DNA of 64,000 bases from Fusibacter bizertensis (GCF_029914245.1 NZ_JARYZI010000013.1:1-64000); one strand, 5' to 3'. Numbered from the stretch's first letter, positions 54,495-63,926 are shown. A program made the numbers and translations. The notes: generated by a model not told the origin, from the letters alone.

Positions 54495-54659
54495 TTTTTC
54501 ACACTCCTGATTAAAAAAGTTTGCTACACTCTTAACAATCTCACAATAATATGATAACATTTTATCAATGAATGTTATCACTTGCAATTCTAAAGCAGTA
54601 TAAGAAAATACGATACCCAATGAGTGTGCTTATCAGGCATGATGGTAGTGAGGTGGCTT

Positions 54660-55559
54660 ATGAATTTAACAGCACTTGAATATTTTAGGGAAGTTGTTGA
54701 GACGAAGAGTATATCAAAGGTAGCGACAAACAGACATATCTCCCAGTCTGCATTAAGTCAGAATATCCAAAAACTCGAAAATGAGTTAGGCTTTATGCTG
54801 CTTGAGAGAAGTAACAAAGGCGTTGAACCAACGGAAGCAGGAAGAATTCTATTCAAGTATTCTGGAACAATCACTCGAATATACGAGAAGATGAAAGAGG
54901 AACTAGATTCTTTAGAGTTTAGCGTCGAAAATATAAGAATTAACGGCTCACTTTCACTTGTAGATTATTCTTTGCCATGTGTTCTTTATAAAGTAAAAAA
55001 GAAACATCCTAGCTACAACTTTGAAATGCATGCTAGATCTAATATAGATTCTATCAATGATCTAATAAATGAACTCACAGACCTTTGCTTTGTAACAGAA
55101 GAGCCTTGTGATGACCGTTTGGATTACGGAAAAATAGGAAAAGAACGTATTGTGTTGATTGCAAATGTAAATTCGCGCATTCCTGATGTAATTGATGTAC
55201 AAGACTTACAAAAACATGAGATGGTTTTACTAGACGATGAAGCGCTGGTTATATCTTCATTTTTAAAAAGTAAACTTAAGTCAGTTGGTGTGACAATAGA
55301 CAAAATACCTATTATGTTTAAAGTGGATTCGATTCCAGCTGCGAAGTCATCTGTTAATAATAATTTAGGAATTTGTTTCTTGCCATATATGTCAGTTAAA
55401 AAAGAACTATATGAAAAACGCTATAAGATAGTGGAAGTTACAAATTTTAATTTAGATTACGATATTTATCTTGTATCACATCGGAAATGCAATCGCAACA
55501 GAGCCGTAAATGACGTCTATAATTACTTCATTGAAAATGCTGAAAAGGACTTTTGCTAA
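54660..55559 (+). CDS. LysR-family regulator
   Basis: 299 aa. N-terminal HTH (VATNRHISQSALSQNIQKLE) and a periplasmic-binding-like effector domain. ATG 54660 is chosen with GAGGTGG upstream and gives the usual 300-aa LysR length. Divergent from the YeeE-TusA-YeeE-TrxR operon, which is the classic position of a LysR activator of that operon; the effector may be a sulfur compound. Confidence 0.9.
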   Translation: MNLTALEYFREVVETKSISKVATNRHISQSALSQNIQKLENELGFMLLERSNKGVEPTEAGRILFKYSGTITRIYEKMKEELDSLEFSVENIRINGSLSLVDYSLPCVLYKVKKKHPSYNFEMHARSNIDSINDLINELTDLCFVTEEPCDDRLDYGKIGKERIVLIANVNSRIPDVIDVQDLQKHEMVLLDDEALVISSFLKSKLKSVGVTIDKIPIMFKVDSIPAAKSSVNNNLGICFLPYMSVKKELYEKRYKIVEVTNFNLDYDIYLVSHRKCNRNRAVNDVYNYFIENAEKDFC

Positions 55560-55582
55560 TATTTTTAGTTTTTTAATACAAA

Positions 55583-55612
55583 AAAGGATGTGATCGTATA
55601 GATCCATCCTTT
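55583..55612. terminator. Bidirectional terminator
   Basis: AAAGGATG-T-GATC / GATC-CATCCTTT stem. It lies between the convergent LysR and second TusA genes. Confidence 0.85.
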
Positions 55613-55651
55613 CGTTGATTGAGTAGTTATGAGGATTATGTTAAAAGTAAC

Positions 55652-55870
55652 TTAGATTTTTGTGATAATGATTTCCCAAACGCCGTTCATGACTTCCTCT
55701 ATTTCATATTGAAATGATGTACGTTTTAAATGTTCTTTGATAGATTCAATAACACAGCTATGATCAACAACCATTTCAAAAGATTCGCCACGTGTAAGCA
55801 GTTCCATTTCATTTTGCATTTTTAAAAGTGGAATGGGACATATATCCCCAAAGCAGTCAATTTTATTCAT
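55652..55870 (-). CDS. TusA-family sulfurtransferase, second copy
   Basis: 72 aa, CFGDICPIPLLKMQ signature with active Cys11, and DHSCVIES as in the first copy. Only ~35-40% like the 53455 protein by eye, so an old paralogue. ATG 55870 with GAAGGTGA upstream is preferred over the longer frame. It stands alone next to the LysR gene, convergent with it. Confidence 0.88.
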   Translation of the reverse strand: MNKIDCFGDICPIPLLKMQNEMELLTRGESFEMVVDHSCVIESIKEHLKRTSFQYEIEEVMNGVWEIIITKI

Positions 55871-55970
55871 AAGATCACCTTCTGTAAAGTTTATATCACA
55901 TCTTGAATAGCAGGACAAATTGTTAAATTATAAACATAATAATAGTATATCATATCATAAAGGAGATTCA

Positions 55971-56729
55971 ATGGACTTTTCAATTGTTATTCCGGTATAC
56001 AATAGCATAGCATCTCTAGCAATATTAACCGATGAAATTCATGATTTTTTTGATGGAAAAAACTTTAATTATGAAATTATCTTTGTGAATGATGGAAGTG
56101 AGCATGCAACATATACTGAACTTGAAAGACTTAAAAAGTTACCCAGAAATTCTTTAAATGATAAAGTAGTACTTACAGTAATTCATTTGGAAAAAAATAT
56201 CGGTCAGCAAAAAGCAATTGCTGTTGGACTTTTAAAGGCTAACGGGCAATTCGCTCTTACCATGGATGATGACCTTCAGCATAATATAATTAGTTTGGAT
56301 GAGATGCTTAAACTCTCTGAAAAAGGTAGTGATCTCGTGTTTGGGATATATGATGACTATGGCATCAATGGTCCGAGAGCGTGGGGTTCCAAAATAATCG
56401 GTGCCTTCTTTAGGTGTAAGTTTAGTGTGTTAGATGGTAAGCGAGTAAGTAGTTTTAGATTGATTCATCGATCAGTCTATTCAAAACTTAACCCAAATTT
56501 TTCAAAGTTCTTTTATCTAAGTGCCGAACTATTAGCATACTCAAAAAAGCCTGAAAATATCAGCATTGAACGTAGAGAACGCGTATATGGTAAATCAGGG
56601 TACAATTTAAAAAAGTGTCTTTTAATTGGTGCTAAGTTGACACTTTATTATGGTATAATACCGAAAAGATGGCAAAGTGTAAAGGAGACAAATCATTATG
56701 AAAAAGTTGCTGATTGTAGGCGCAGGTAG
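55971..56729 (+). CDS. Glycosyltransferase family 2
   Basis: 252 aa. GT-A fold: SIVIPVYNS, FVNDGS (first Asp), MDDDLQH (metal-binding DxD). The C terminus lacks the two TM helices of DPM/GtrB-type enzymes, though the LKKCLLIGAKLTLYYGIIP tail is hydrophobic enough to touch the membrane. ATG 55971 has AAAGGAG upstream. Its last 32 bp overlap the ATP-grasp gene, so the two are coupled. Probably builds a cell-envelope glycan. Confidence 0.85.
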   Translation: MDFSIVIPVYNSIASLAILTDEIHDFFDGKNFNYEIIFVNDGSEHATYTELERLKKLPRNSLNDKVVLTVIHLEKNIGQQKAIAVGLLKANGQFALTMDDDLQHNIISLDEMLKLSEKGSDLVFGIYDDYGINGPRAWGSKIIGAFFRCKFSVLDGKRVSSFRLIHRSVYSKLNPNFSKFFYLSAELLAYSKKPENISIERRERVYGKSGYNLKKCLLIGAKLTLYYGIIPKRWQSVKETNHYEKVADCRRR

Positions 56730-57936
56730 TTGTCAAATTAATGCGATAAAGAGAATGAAGCAACTGGGATACTACGTAATCGCAGCTGACTATAATAAAA
56801 CAACAGACGGTAAGGCTCTTGCAGATGAACAGGTGCTGGCGGATGCTTTCAATGTAGATGCTATACTTGCATGTGCGAAAGACATGAAGCTAGATGGACT
56901 GCTTACAGTCGGTACTGATCAACCGGTATACACGGTAAGTAAAGTAGCTGAAATACTAAATTTACCAACACTTATAGATAGTGAAGTCGCGCTTAGAGTG
57001 ACGAACAAAAAAGTGATGAAACAAAGGTTTCAACAATTTAAGCTTCCTACAGCTCCTTTTGCAGTAGTTAGTAAAAATTTTGCTACAACTGCGATAATGC
57101 CTATTAAGCCACCGTATGTAATTAAACCTGTTGACTCCCAAGGTCAAAGGGGAATTTTTAAAGTTGATACAGTTGATGAAATTAGGATGCTTTTCGATGA
57201 TGTTTTGAGGCATTCTAGAGAAGAAGAAATTATAGTTGAGGAGTTTTACGAAAGTACAGAAGTTACTGTAAGTGGGTGGGTTAGTCAAGGGAGAGTTTCA
57301 ATTCTATCTCTTACTGATCGTGTCACTTTCCCCTCAGAAGAAAAAATTGGTGTGTGCATCGCACATAGGCATCCTTCGGTGCATAAGCATATGTATGAGA
57401 AAATCGAAGACTTAACGAAGCGCATCTGTCATCATTTTGATATCAATAACGGACCAATATATTTTCAAATGTTGATAGGAGATAAAGGAATCTGGATCAA
57501 TGAAATTGCGTGCCGTCTTGGTGGTGCATATGAAGATAAAACGATTCCTTATGTCGCGGATGTAGAAATTATGGATTTGGTGATAGCATCAAGTATAGGT
57601 GAAAAAATAAAGATAGACAATATCAAATATAATCCAACTGAAAAGGCTTTTAATACACAGCTATTTTTTGCAAAGCCAGGAAAGATAAGCGCTATGACGC
57701 CTATATCAGTATTGAAAAACTTGCCTTTTGTTTTAGATGCTGGGTATAACTTTAGAATAGGTGATGAGATTGGAGCAATTAAAGATGCTTCGCAGCGTGC
57801 AGGTTATTTTATCGTAACTGGAAAGAACGAATTAGAAGTAGAGAGCAATATCGAAAAGATTTATGCAATGTTTGAGATTCAAGATGAACAGGGAAAGAAT
57901 TTGGTGATTACCTATAAAGATGCAAAAAAAAGATAA
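56698..57936 (+). CDS. ATP-grasp ligase
   Basis: 412 aa. N-terminal pre-ATP-grasp fold (LLIVGAGSCQINAIKRMKQL), ATP-grasp core (~105-310) with VIKPVDSQGQRGIFKV, EEIIVEEFYES and the metal-binding INEIACRLGG. It joins a carboxylate to an amine or similar; the product is not predictable. Overlap with the GT2 gene suggests a role in modifying a sugar or lipid-linked precursor. The final Arg-stop is inside palindrome copy 3. Confidence 0.85.
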   Translation: MKKLLIVGAGSCQINAIKRMKQLGYYVIAADYNKTTDGKALADEQVLADAFNVDAILACAKDMKLDGLLTVGTDQPVYTVSKVAEILNLPTLIDSEVALRVTNKKVMKQRFQQFKLPTAPFAVVSKNFATTAIMPIKPPYVIKPVDSQGQRGIFKVDTVDEIRMLFDDVLRHSREEEIIVEEFYESTEVTVSGWVSQGRVSILSLTDRVTFPSEEKIGVCIAHRHPSVHKHMYEKIEDLTKRICHHFDINNGPIYFQMLIGDKGIWINEIACRLGGAYEDKTIPYVADVEIMDLVIASSIGEKIKIDNIKYNPTEKAFNTQLFFAKPGKISAMTPISVLKNLPFVLDAGYNFRIGDEIGAIKDASQRAGYFIVTGKNELEVESNIEKIYAMFEIQDEQGKNLVITYKDAKKR

Positions 57937-57992
57937 AAGGTGTCAGGTCATAGTTAGCCAGATGGCTAACTATGACCTGACACCTTTTATCT
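57931..57992. repeat. 62-bp perfect palindrome, copy 3
   Basis: Same arms with outer bases AGA/TCT; loop AGAT. It lies between two convergent genes and provides the AGA-TAA ends of both: the ATP-grasp gene on the plus strand and the GT39-like gene on the minus strand. It is well placed as a bidirectional terminator. Confidence 0.95.
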
Positions 57993-59633
57993 TTCTAGTT
58001 TGTAGATTGTAGTGGTCCAAGGATAAGTCCCACTGTATCTTGCAATTCTCATTGCATAGATGGGATTATCAAATGTTTTTACAAGTGTTGCATTTGCCTG
58101 CAAATAACTTTTTAGAGCTGGGTAGTAATCTAGGTTGACATACAAGAAATCCCATTTTGGAGAAGTTCGCCAGATATAGTCCATTTCTTCATGAATAACG
58201 ATATAGTCTATTGCTCTAGTTTCAAGGTAATTTTCTATCGTAGTATCCAAATAGCCTAAGTTTCTGATGTCATAAAATTTTTGAGATTGAAAAGCTTCTA
58301 TTGTGTTGAGATTGCCAAGCACAGTTGCGTCGCTGGGAATGTTTTTTTGAAGTGTCTCGATCATAGTATCATAACTTACGGTATAGAAGTGTTGTCGGTC
58401 ATAGCTTTGCAAATTATTCCAAAGTTGATTTGCATTTAAGAGTACAAATATTAAGCTAGTGGCTAATAAAATTGATGAAGTGACTTTTGACGTAGTTTTT
58501 TGTAGAAAATACCCTACGGTTGCGGCTAAAGATAAGATTAAAACCGGAATAAAGAATATGATGGACGTCTGATTGTATCTTCCAATGATCAGAAGGCCCA
58601 GTAATAGCCCAATATTAGCGCCGAATGCGTTGGCAAACAGCACACTACTTGAGGAATTTAGATGTATTTTTTTGATTTTCATACCTATAATGATAGGTGT
58701 TCCGATAATAATGATGAGAGCAAGCGTCAATAGTTGAATTTTTATATTGAATAGATCATATGTGCCGCCGATTTGCTGATAGAGTTTATAAAAAAACCAG
58801 TAGAATCCTTGAAATCTACCTGTAAGAGCTTGGTCGATTCCAAGTGTGGTTCCATAATTTATATACTCAGTTATGAAATTGGGGTTCATCGAAAAGCCGA
58901 CGATGAGATAGGTGATCACACCAATACATGTATAGAGTGCGAGGCGTAAGATGATTACTAGATATCGTTTAAAGCTGGAAGGTGCCAATAAGCCCTGGAT
59001 AAATAAAGTGGCTGTAAAAGCTACGCCTAGTAAGAAACTGTTGGGATGAATTCCCATTGCTAAAAACAGGATAAATGATAACTTAAGAGAGAGTTTTGAA
59101 GTGCCAGGTCGGGTTAGGAAAAATAAACCAAGCAACATAAAAAAAACCAATATCATCTCTTGGCGTCCTTGGTGAGAGCTATAAATAAATTGTATGTTTA
59201 TAGCCAAAAGAATGGATCCTATAAGTGGTAAGATTTCGTTTTTTATAGAGACTTTGAGGATTTTGTATAAAAGAATCAAACTGGTAATAGCAAAAATAAA
59301 TGAAAGTGTTCTTATACTGCGAATAGAGCTGCCAAGTACGGGTCTTACCAATATGATCAGGCCATTATACAACCATCTAAACGGATGAATGGTTCGTGGG
59401 TAAAGGTCGTAAAATGGCTCTGTTATCGCTAAAGATTTTTGCAAAGCCATCTCACTGGCAATGCCGTTTAACCATAACTCATCTGAATGTATGACTGGAA
59501 ATTGCGTAATCGACGCAAAGCTTACAAGTACATAGAGTGACAAAAGGAATATTCCGACGATATCAACGGTTGTAAGATGACACATATATTTTTTTGTAGA
59601 TGAAATTGGCTTGAAATTGAGCTTGAGCTTCAT
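57987..59633 (-). CDS. Membrane glycosyltransferase, ArnT/PMT (GT39) type
   Basis: 548 aa with about 11-12 TM helices. The first outer loop holds the catalytic-type acidic pair in VIHSDELWLNG and the AITEPFYDLYP region, as in ArnT/PMT enzymes that use polyprenyl-phosphate sugars. The C-terminal ~120 residues are extracellular. Convergent with the ATP-grasp gene; stop codon supplied by the palindrome. With the GT2 it may make and transfer a lipid-linked sugar. Confidence 0.8.
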   Translation of the reverse strand: MKLKLNFKPISSTKKYMCHLTTVDIVGIFLLSLYVLVSFASITQFPVIHSDELWLNGIASEMALQKSLAITEPFYDLYPRTIHPFRWLYNGLIILVRPVLGSSIRSIRTLSFIFAITSLILLYKILKVSIKNEILPLIGSILLAINIQFIYSSHQGRQEMILVFFMLLGLFFLTRPGTSKLSLKLSFILFLAMGIHPNSFLLGVAFTATLFIQGLLAPSSFKRYLVIILRLALYTCIGVITYLIVGFSMNPNFITEYINYGTTLGIDQALTGRFQGFYWFFYKLYQQIGGTYDLFNIKIQLLTLALIIIIGTPIIIGMKIKKIHLNSSSSVLFANAFGANIGLLLGLLIIGRYNQTSIIFFIPVLILSLAATVGYFLQKTTSKVTSSILLATSLIFVLLNANQLWNNLQSYDRQHFYTVSYDTMIETLQKNIPSDATVLGNLNTIEAFQSQKFYDIRNLGYLDTTIENYLETRAIDYIVIHEEMDYIWRTSPKWDFLYVNLDYYPALKSYLQANATLVKTFDNPIYAMRIARYSGTYPWTTTIYKLER

Positions 59634-59926
59634 ATAGGCAATTGACCCCTAACTTCTGATAAAGAATGTGTAATGTACAAATAATTGAAATTATATAGTT
59701 GCTTTCTCTTATCATATGAGAAGAATTAGATTTTGTACATATCAAATCTGAGCTTGTTAAAATTCTATCATTAAAATATAGAATTTAATATAAGTAATTA
59801 CGATAGCCAAAAGAAAGAGTAATAACATATAATTAATTAGAAATCGTTAAGTTTACGACAAAATGTTTGTCTAATATTTAACAAATTACTCCAAAGCAAT
59901 CTCACAAATTCGTTTAGGAGGTCGAA
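59634..59926. other. Intergenic region with inverted repeats upstream of rhodanese genes
   Basis: No gene seen. It holds AATTCTAT/ATAGAATT (59761-59785) and a perfect GACAAA-ATG-TTTGTC palindrome (59857-59871) that lies where a promoter for the rhodanese operon is expected (possible TTTACG, 17 bp, TATTTA at 59852-59880). Confidence 0.5.
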
Positions 59927-60841
59927 ATGACGAAACGACAATTAAGGATCCTTGCTATGATCGTAATCATGGCCTCATTACTTGCTCTAACTGCATGTGG
60001 AATTGACACGACCTATCCAGGTGATCTTAACGTGATTGAAGCCACTGCAGCGATTGATGCTTTAAACGCTAATCCAAAGGTGATTGTTATTGATGCTAGG
60101 GGTGAAGAGGCTTACAACAACGGGCATTTAGAAGGTGCTATCTGTTTGTCGCCGTTAGCTTTAGTGGCAGAATCACCTATACCCATGACTTTGATTGATA
60201 AAACTGGCTTTGAATCAATTATGTCTGCAAATGGAATTGCCAATGACAGCATCGTGTATATCTACGATGACAATGGTGGTGTAAATGCAGGTCGAATCTG
60301 GTGGACAATGAAAGTGTATGGTCACGACCAAGTAATGTTGATAAATGGTGGTGCATCTGAACTTGTAAAAGCAAAGGGTAAGCTCACTGCAGATGCTACA
60401 AAACTAAGTGAAACTTCATATAATGCAAGTGAAGCAAACACAAATATGATTGCAACTTTTGATGAAGTTTCAACGTTTGCTGAAACACCAGTTGAAGGGG
60501 TTAAACTTCTGGATGTTAGATCTGCAGCAGAATATGCTGAAGGTTATATTCCAGGAGCAATTTTGTATCCACATACTAAAAATTTGTATAAAGATGGTAC
60601 TTTTATGTCGAGTAGAGACTTGGGTCTTTTTTATAAAGACGCAGGGTTTGAAAAGTCAGATACCATAATTGTATATTGCAAGTCGTCTTTTAGAGCAACA
60701 CAGACAGTGGCTTTACTTCAAGAGGCCGGTTATACCAACTTAAAGGTATATGATGGCGCTTGGATTGAATGGTCAAGTAAGGTTGATGTAAGTAATATGC
60801 AAGAAGATACTGCACCCGTAGGGGAATCAGACGGATCCTGA
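59927..60841 (+). CDS. Rhodanese-type sulfurtransferase lipoprotein (two domains)
   Basis: 304 aa. Lipobox LALTAC with Cys24, so anchored outside the membrane. Two rhodanese domains: the first (~35-150) has no active Cys; the second (~165-295) has the persulfide loop IVYCKSSFRATQTV. This is the thiosulfate/3-mercaptopyruvate sulfurtransferase layout. AGGAGGTCG upstream. The next rhodanese gene starts 25 bp after its stop, so they are one operon. It would move sulfane sulfur at the cell surface. Confidence 0.92.
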   Translation: MTKRQLRILAMIVIMASLLALTACGIDTTYPGDLNVIEATAAIDALNANPKVIVIDARGEEAYNNGHLEGAICLSPLALVAESPIPMTLIDKTGFESIMSANGIANDSIVYIYDDNGGVNAGRIWWTMKVYGHDQVMLINGGASELVKAKGKLTADATKLSETSYNASEANTNMIATFDEVSTFAETPVEGVKLLDVRSAAEYAEGYIPGAILYPHTKNLYKDGTFMSSRDLGLFYKDAGFEKSDTIIVYCKSSFRATQTVALLQEAGYTNLKVYDGAWIEWSSKVDVSNMQEDTAPVGESDGS

Positions 60842-60866
60842 TGGAATCTTGATGGAGGATGAAGAG

Positions 60867-62627
60867 ATGAATAAAAAATGGTTAACAATTCTATTGGCTT
60901 TAGTACTTGTTTTTTCCATGTCAGCATGTGGTAATACTGATGAACCAGTTTCAATGACAGTTGAAACAACTCAAAGTACAACAGAAGCTGGTATGAGTTT
61001 TGACATGTCTAAACTTGTGACAACATATTTCGAGAACATGCCTGAGCATATCTATAAAATTGATCAAAAGGAGTTCATAGAAAAAGTCAATGCGGATGAA
61101 GCAATGACGATTATTGACATTAGAAGTGCAGAAGACTATGGAAAAGGTCATGTAAAAGGTGCGGTTAACATGCCTTGGGGACCAGCCATAGCAGAGGGGC
61201 TTTCAAGTATTCCCGCAGATAAACCTGTATTTGTTTATTGCTACACAGGACAAACTGCTGGACAAGCAGTTACAACACTTAATATTGCAGGATTTGATGC
61301 AAGAAGTGTCAACTTAGGTTGGAATTTAGGTATTTCAAAAGTTGATGGCGTAGAATCAGTAACAGTTACTGATGTAGCAACGCTAAAAGCAGGAGCAACT
61401 GTAATTGATCCTGAAATTCAAACTGCTATGACAGATTACTATACTGGTCTTGCTGGTGTTGCAGATAGTAAATACAAAAATTATAAAGTTTCAGAAGCTG
61501 AACTTAAAGCGATGGTAGATGCTAAAGATGATTCTATCTATGTTTTATCAGTGAGAAAAGCGGATGATTATAAAAAAGGTCATATCGAAGGCGCAAGCAA
61601 TATTCCTTTTGGGAAAACAATGTCTGCAGAATTTACGACATTACCAATGGACAAAACAATCGTAGTTTATTGCTATACAGGACAAACTGCAGGTCAAGCG
61701 ACTGCTGCTTTAAGATTAATGGGCTATGAAGCTGTATCACTTAACGGTGGTATGGGAACTGGTTCAAATTCACCTTCAGGATGGGCAAACAATGGTTTCC
61801 CACTTGTTTCTGAAGTAACATCTACTTTGGAAAAACTTTATGCTGAGATGCCAGATCATATCTATAAAATAGGCGAAAAAGATTTTATTGATATGGTAAA
61901 AGCAGGTGATGCGATGACGATTATAGACATCCGTTCAGCTGATGATTATGGAAAAGGTCATGTAAAGGGTGCTGTAAATTTGCCTTGGGGGCCAGCAATT
62001 GCTGAAAACTTAGCAAGTATTCCAGCTGACAAACCTGTTTTTATCTACTGCTATACTGGGCAAACTGCTGGTCAAGCAGTGGTTACGCTTAATTTAGCAG
62101 GCTTAAATGCACGAAGTGTAAATCTTGGATGGAACTTAGGCATTTCAAAAGTTGAAGGTGTTGCAGATGTAACTGTGACAGATGCGGTTTCATTCGAAGG
62201 CGCTGGCCTAGAGATTTCGCCAGCAATTCAAGATGCTGTGACAGCCTATTATGCTGGACTTGCAACAATTGAAGATGCACGTTTTAAAAACTATAAAGTA
62301 TCTGAAGATGATTTAAAGGCAATGGTAGATGCTAAAGACGATTCAATCTATATTCTTTCTGTTAGAAAAGCAGAAGATTTTGCTTTAGGACATATTGAGG
62401 GCGCTTCAAATGTTCCTTTTGGGAAATCGATGATTGATGGTTTTAAAACAACGCTCCCTATGGATAAGAAAATTGTGGTTTACTGTTATACTGGTCAAAC
62501 TGCGGGTCAAGTTGACGCTATTCTTAGATTAATGGGCTATGATGCTGTATCATTAAACGGTGGTATGGGTACTGCTTCAAACGCACCTATGGGTTGGGCT
62601 AATAAAGGTTTCCCAGTCGTTCAATAA
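60867..62627 (+). CDS. Tetra-rhodanese lipoprotein
   Basis: 586 aa. Lipobox SMSAC with Cys21. Four rhodanese domains, each with the same active loop CYTGQTAGQ: Cys125, Cys269, Cys395 and Cys540. Domains 1 and 3, and 2 and 4, are close copies (unit ~270 residues or 810 bp), so a two-domain unit was duplicated in tandem. All four Cys are kept, unlike usual tandem rhodaneses in which one is dead. ATG 60867 is chosen with GGAGG 8 nt upstream. It is a secreted multi-site sulfur carrier or sulfurtransferase, presumably acting with the upstream rhodanese and perhaps with the YeeE/TusA uptake system. Confidence 0.93.
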   Translation: MNKKWLTILLALVLVFSMSACGNTDEPVSMTVETTQSTTEAGMSFDMSKLVTTYFENMPEHIYKIDQKEFIEKVNADEAMTIIDIRSAEDYGKGHVKGAVNMPWGPAIAEGLSSIPADKPVFVYCYTGQTAGQAVTTLNIAGFDARSVNLGWNLGISKVDGVESVTVTDVATLKAGATVIDPEIQTAMTDYYTGLAGVADSKYKNYKVSEAELKAMVDAKDDSIYVLSVRKADDYKKGHIEGASNIPFGKTMSAEFTTLPMDKTIVVYCYTGQTAGQATAALRLMGYEAVSLNGGMGTGSNSPSGWANNGFPLVSEVTSTLEKLYAEMPDHIYKIGEKDFIDMVKAGDAMTIIDIRSADDYGKGHVKGAVNLPWGPAIAENLASIPADKPVFIYCYTGQTAGQAVVTLNLAGLNARSVNLGWNLGISKVEGVADVTVTDAVSFEGAGLEISPAIQDAVTAYYAGLATIEDARFKNYKVSEDDLKAMVDAKDDSIYILSVRKAEDFALGHIEGASNVPFGKSMIDGFKTTLPMDKKIVVYCYTGQTAGQVDAILRLMGYDAVSLNGGMGTASNAPMGWANKGFPVVQ

Positions 62628-62637
62628 TATAAAAATC

Positions 62638-62677
62638 AGGTGCCTTTCGTGATATAATCATGAGGGGCATCTTTTTT
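62638..62677 (+). terminator. Terminator after the rhodanese operon
   Basis: AGGTGCC / GGGCATCT stem with one wobble pair and a T run. Confidence 0.75.
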
Positions 62678-62754
62678 AATTTTAACTATGATACAATAAC
62701 CGTAAGAAATTTTAGAAATCATTCTGTAGTTTTGACAGTTTTGTGGAGGTTCTT

Positions 62755-63915
62755 ATGCCTAAAAAAATACCTTTTCATATTCCTTTTGAACATCCTCAGA
62801 TATTGAGTCGAACACTAGAATGGATGAGTACTAAGTCAATTGATGATGATGCGATTTTAAAAGATCTCAACGAAATTTACAGTGAGTTTCATTGCTCTGA
62901 GCGCGCCTATAAAACTTATTTTACACAGTCAGCGACACAGGCCCTTGAGATGATGGCACTTTCTTTAAACTTGAAAAATACTGATGAAATAATCATGCCC
63001 TCTTACACTTATGCTGCTACTGCTAATGCTTTTGCAAGAACAGGTGCTAAGGTAATTTTTGCTGATATCGAAAAAGAAACCTTGAATATTTCTAGTCGAA
63101 CAGTGGCGCCTTTGATCACAAATCATACCAAGGCAATTATTCCTATTCATTATGGCGGTTGCGCAGCAGATCTTCAAAGTATTAGTCGATTGATTGAGGG
63201 GCGCAATATCTTGTTATTAGAAGATGCAGCTCACGGAATTGGCTCGTTTTATAAAGGCAAGTCCCTTGGAATGGTGGGAGAGATGGGATGTGTGAGTTTT
63301 CATCACACCAAAAATATCCACGCAGCAGGAGCTGGAGGAGTTCTTTATGTTAACCGAGACCAAGAAGAACACATTAATAATTGTGATATGATTTACTTTC
63401 AAGGTACAAATCGACTTGACTACATAAAGGGTGAGTGTTCCAAATACTCTTGGCAGACATTAGGTGGAGAATATCAGATGTCTAACTATCAGGCCACTTA
63501 CCTTTTGGAATCCCTCAAATATATTAGAAATGTAACTGATAAACGAAAAAAATTTTTTGAGCGTTATATGGAAGCTTTGCTCTTTCATAAAAATAAATGG
63601 GATGCACAAATGAGTTTGATTGAAATCATCGAAGATGCAAGCATAAACGGACACATTTTCCCAGTAATAATGAAGACTTTGGAATCAAGAAAAAAACTTT
63701 TAACTTTATTTTATGAAAATAACATTGAAGCTGTTACACACTATGAACCCCTACATCAGTCAATAGCGGGGAAAAAGTATGGCACAACGCGAACTACTAT
63801 GAAAGGAACAGTTGATGTACATAGTGGACTTTTGCGTTTACCTCTATATTATAGTATGTCAAACGAAGATCAAGATCGTGTTATAGATACACTAATTAAA
63901 TTTTTTGAGTTTTAA
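62755..63915 (+). CDS. DegT/WecE-type sugar aminotransferase
   Basis: 386 aa. PLP-dependent, with TQSATQALEMMALSL near the N terminus, LLEDAAHGIG and the cofactor Lys in FHHTKNIHAAGAGG. Closest in style to WecE/RffA dTDP-4-amino-4,6-dideoxygalactose transaminases. It would act on a 4-keto-6-deoxy sugar nucleotide made by the RfbB-type enzyme encoded next. ATG 62755 has GGAGG 5 nt upstream. Confidence 0.9.
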   Translation: MPKKIPFHIPFEHPQILSRTLEWMSTKSIDDDAILKDLNEIYSEFHCSERAYKTYFTQSATQALEMMALSLNLKNTDEIIMPSYTYAATANAFARTGAKVIFADIEKETLNISSRTVAPLITNHTKAIIPIHYGGCAADLQSISRLIEGRNILLLEDAAHGIGSFYKGKSLGMVGEMGCVSFHHTKNIHAAGAGGVLYVNRDQEEHINNCDMIYFQGTNRLDYIKGECSKYSWQTLGGEYQMSNYQATYLLESLKYIRNVTDKRKKFFERYMEALLFHKNKWDAQMSLIEIIEDASINGHIFPVIMKTLESRKKLLTLFYENNIEAVTHYEPLHQSIAGKKYGTTRTTMKGTVDVHSGLLRLPLYYSMSNEDQDRVIDTLIKFFEF

Positions 63916-63926
63916 CTGGAGGCGTA

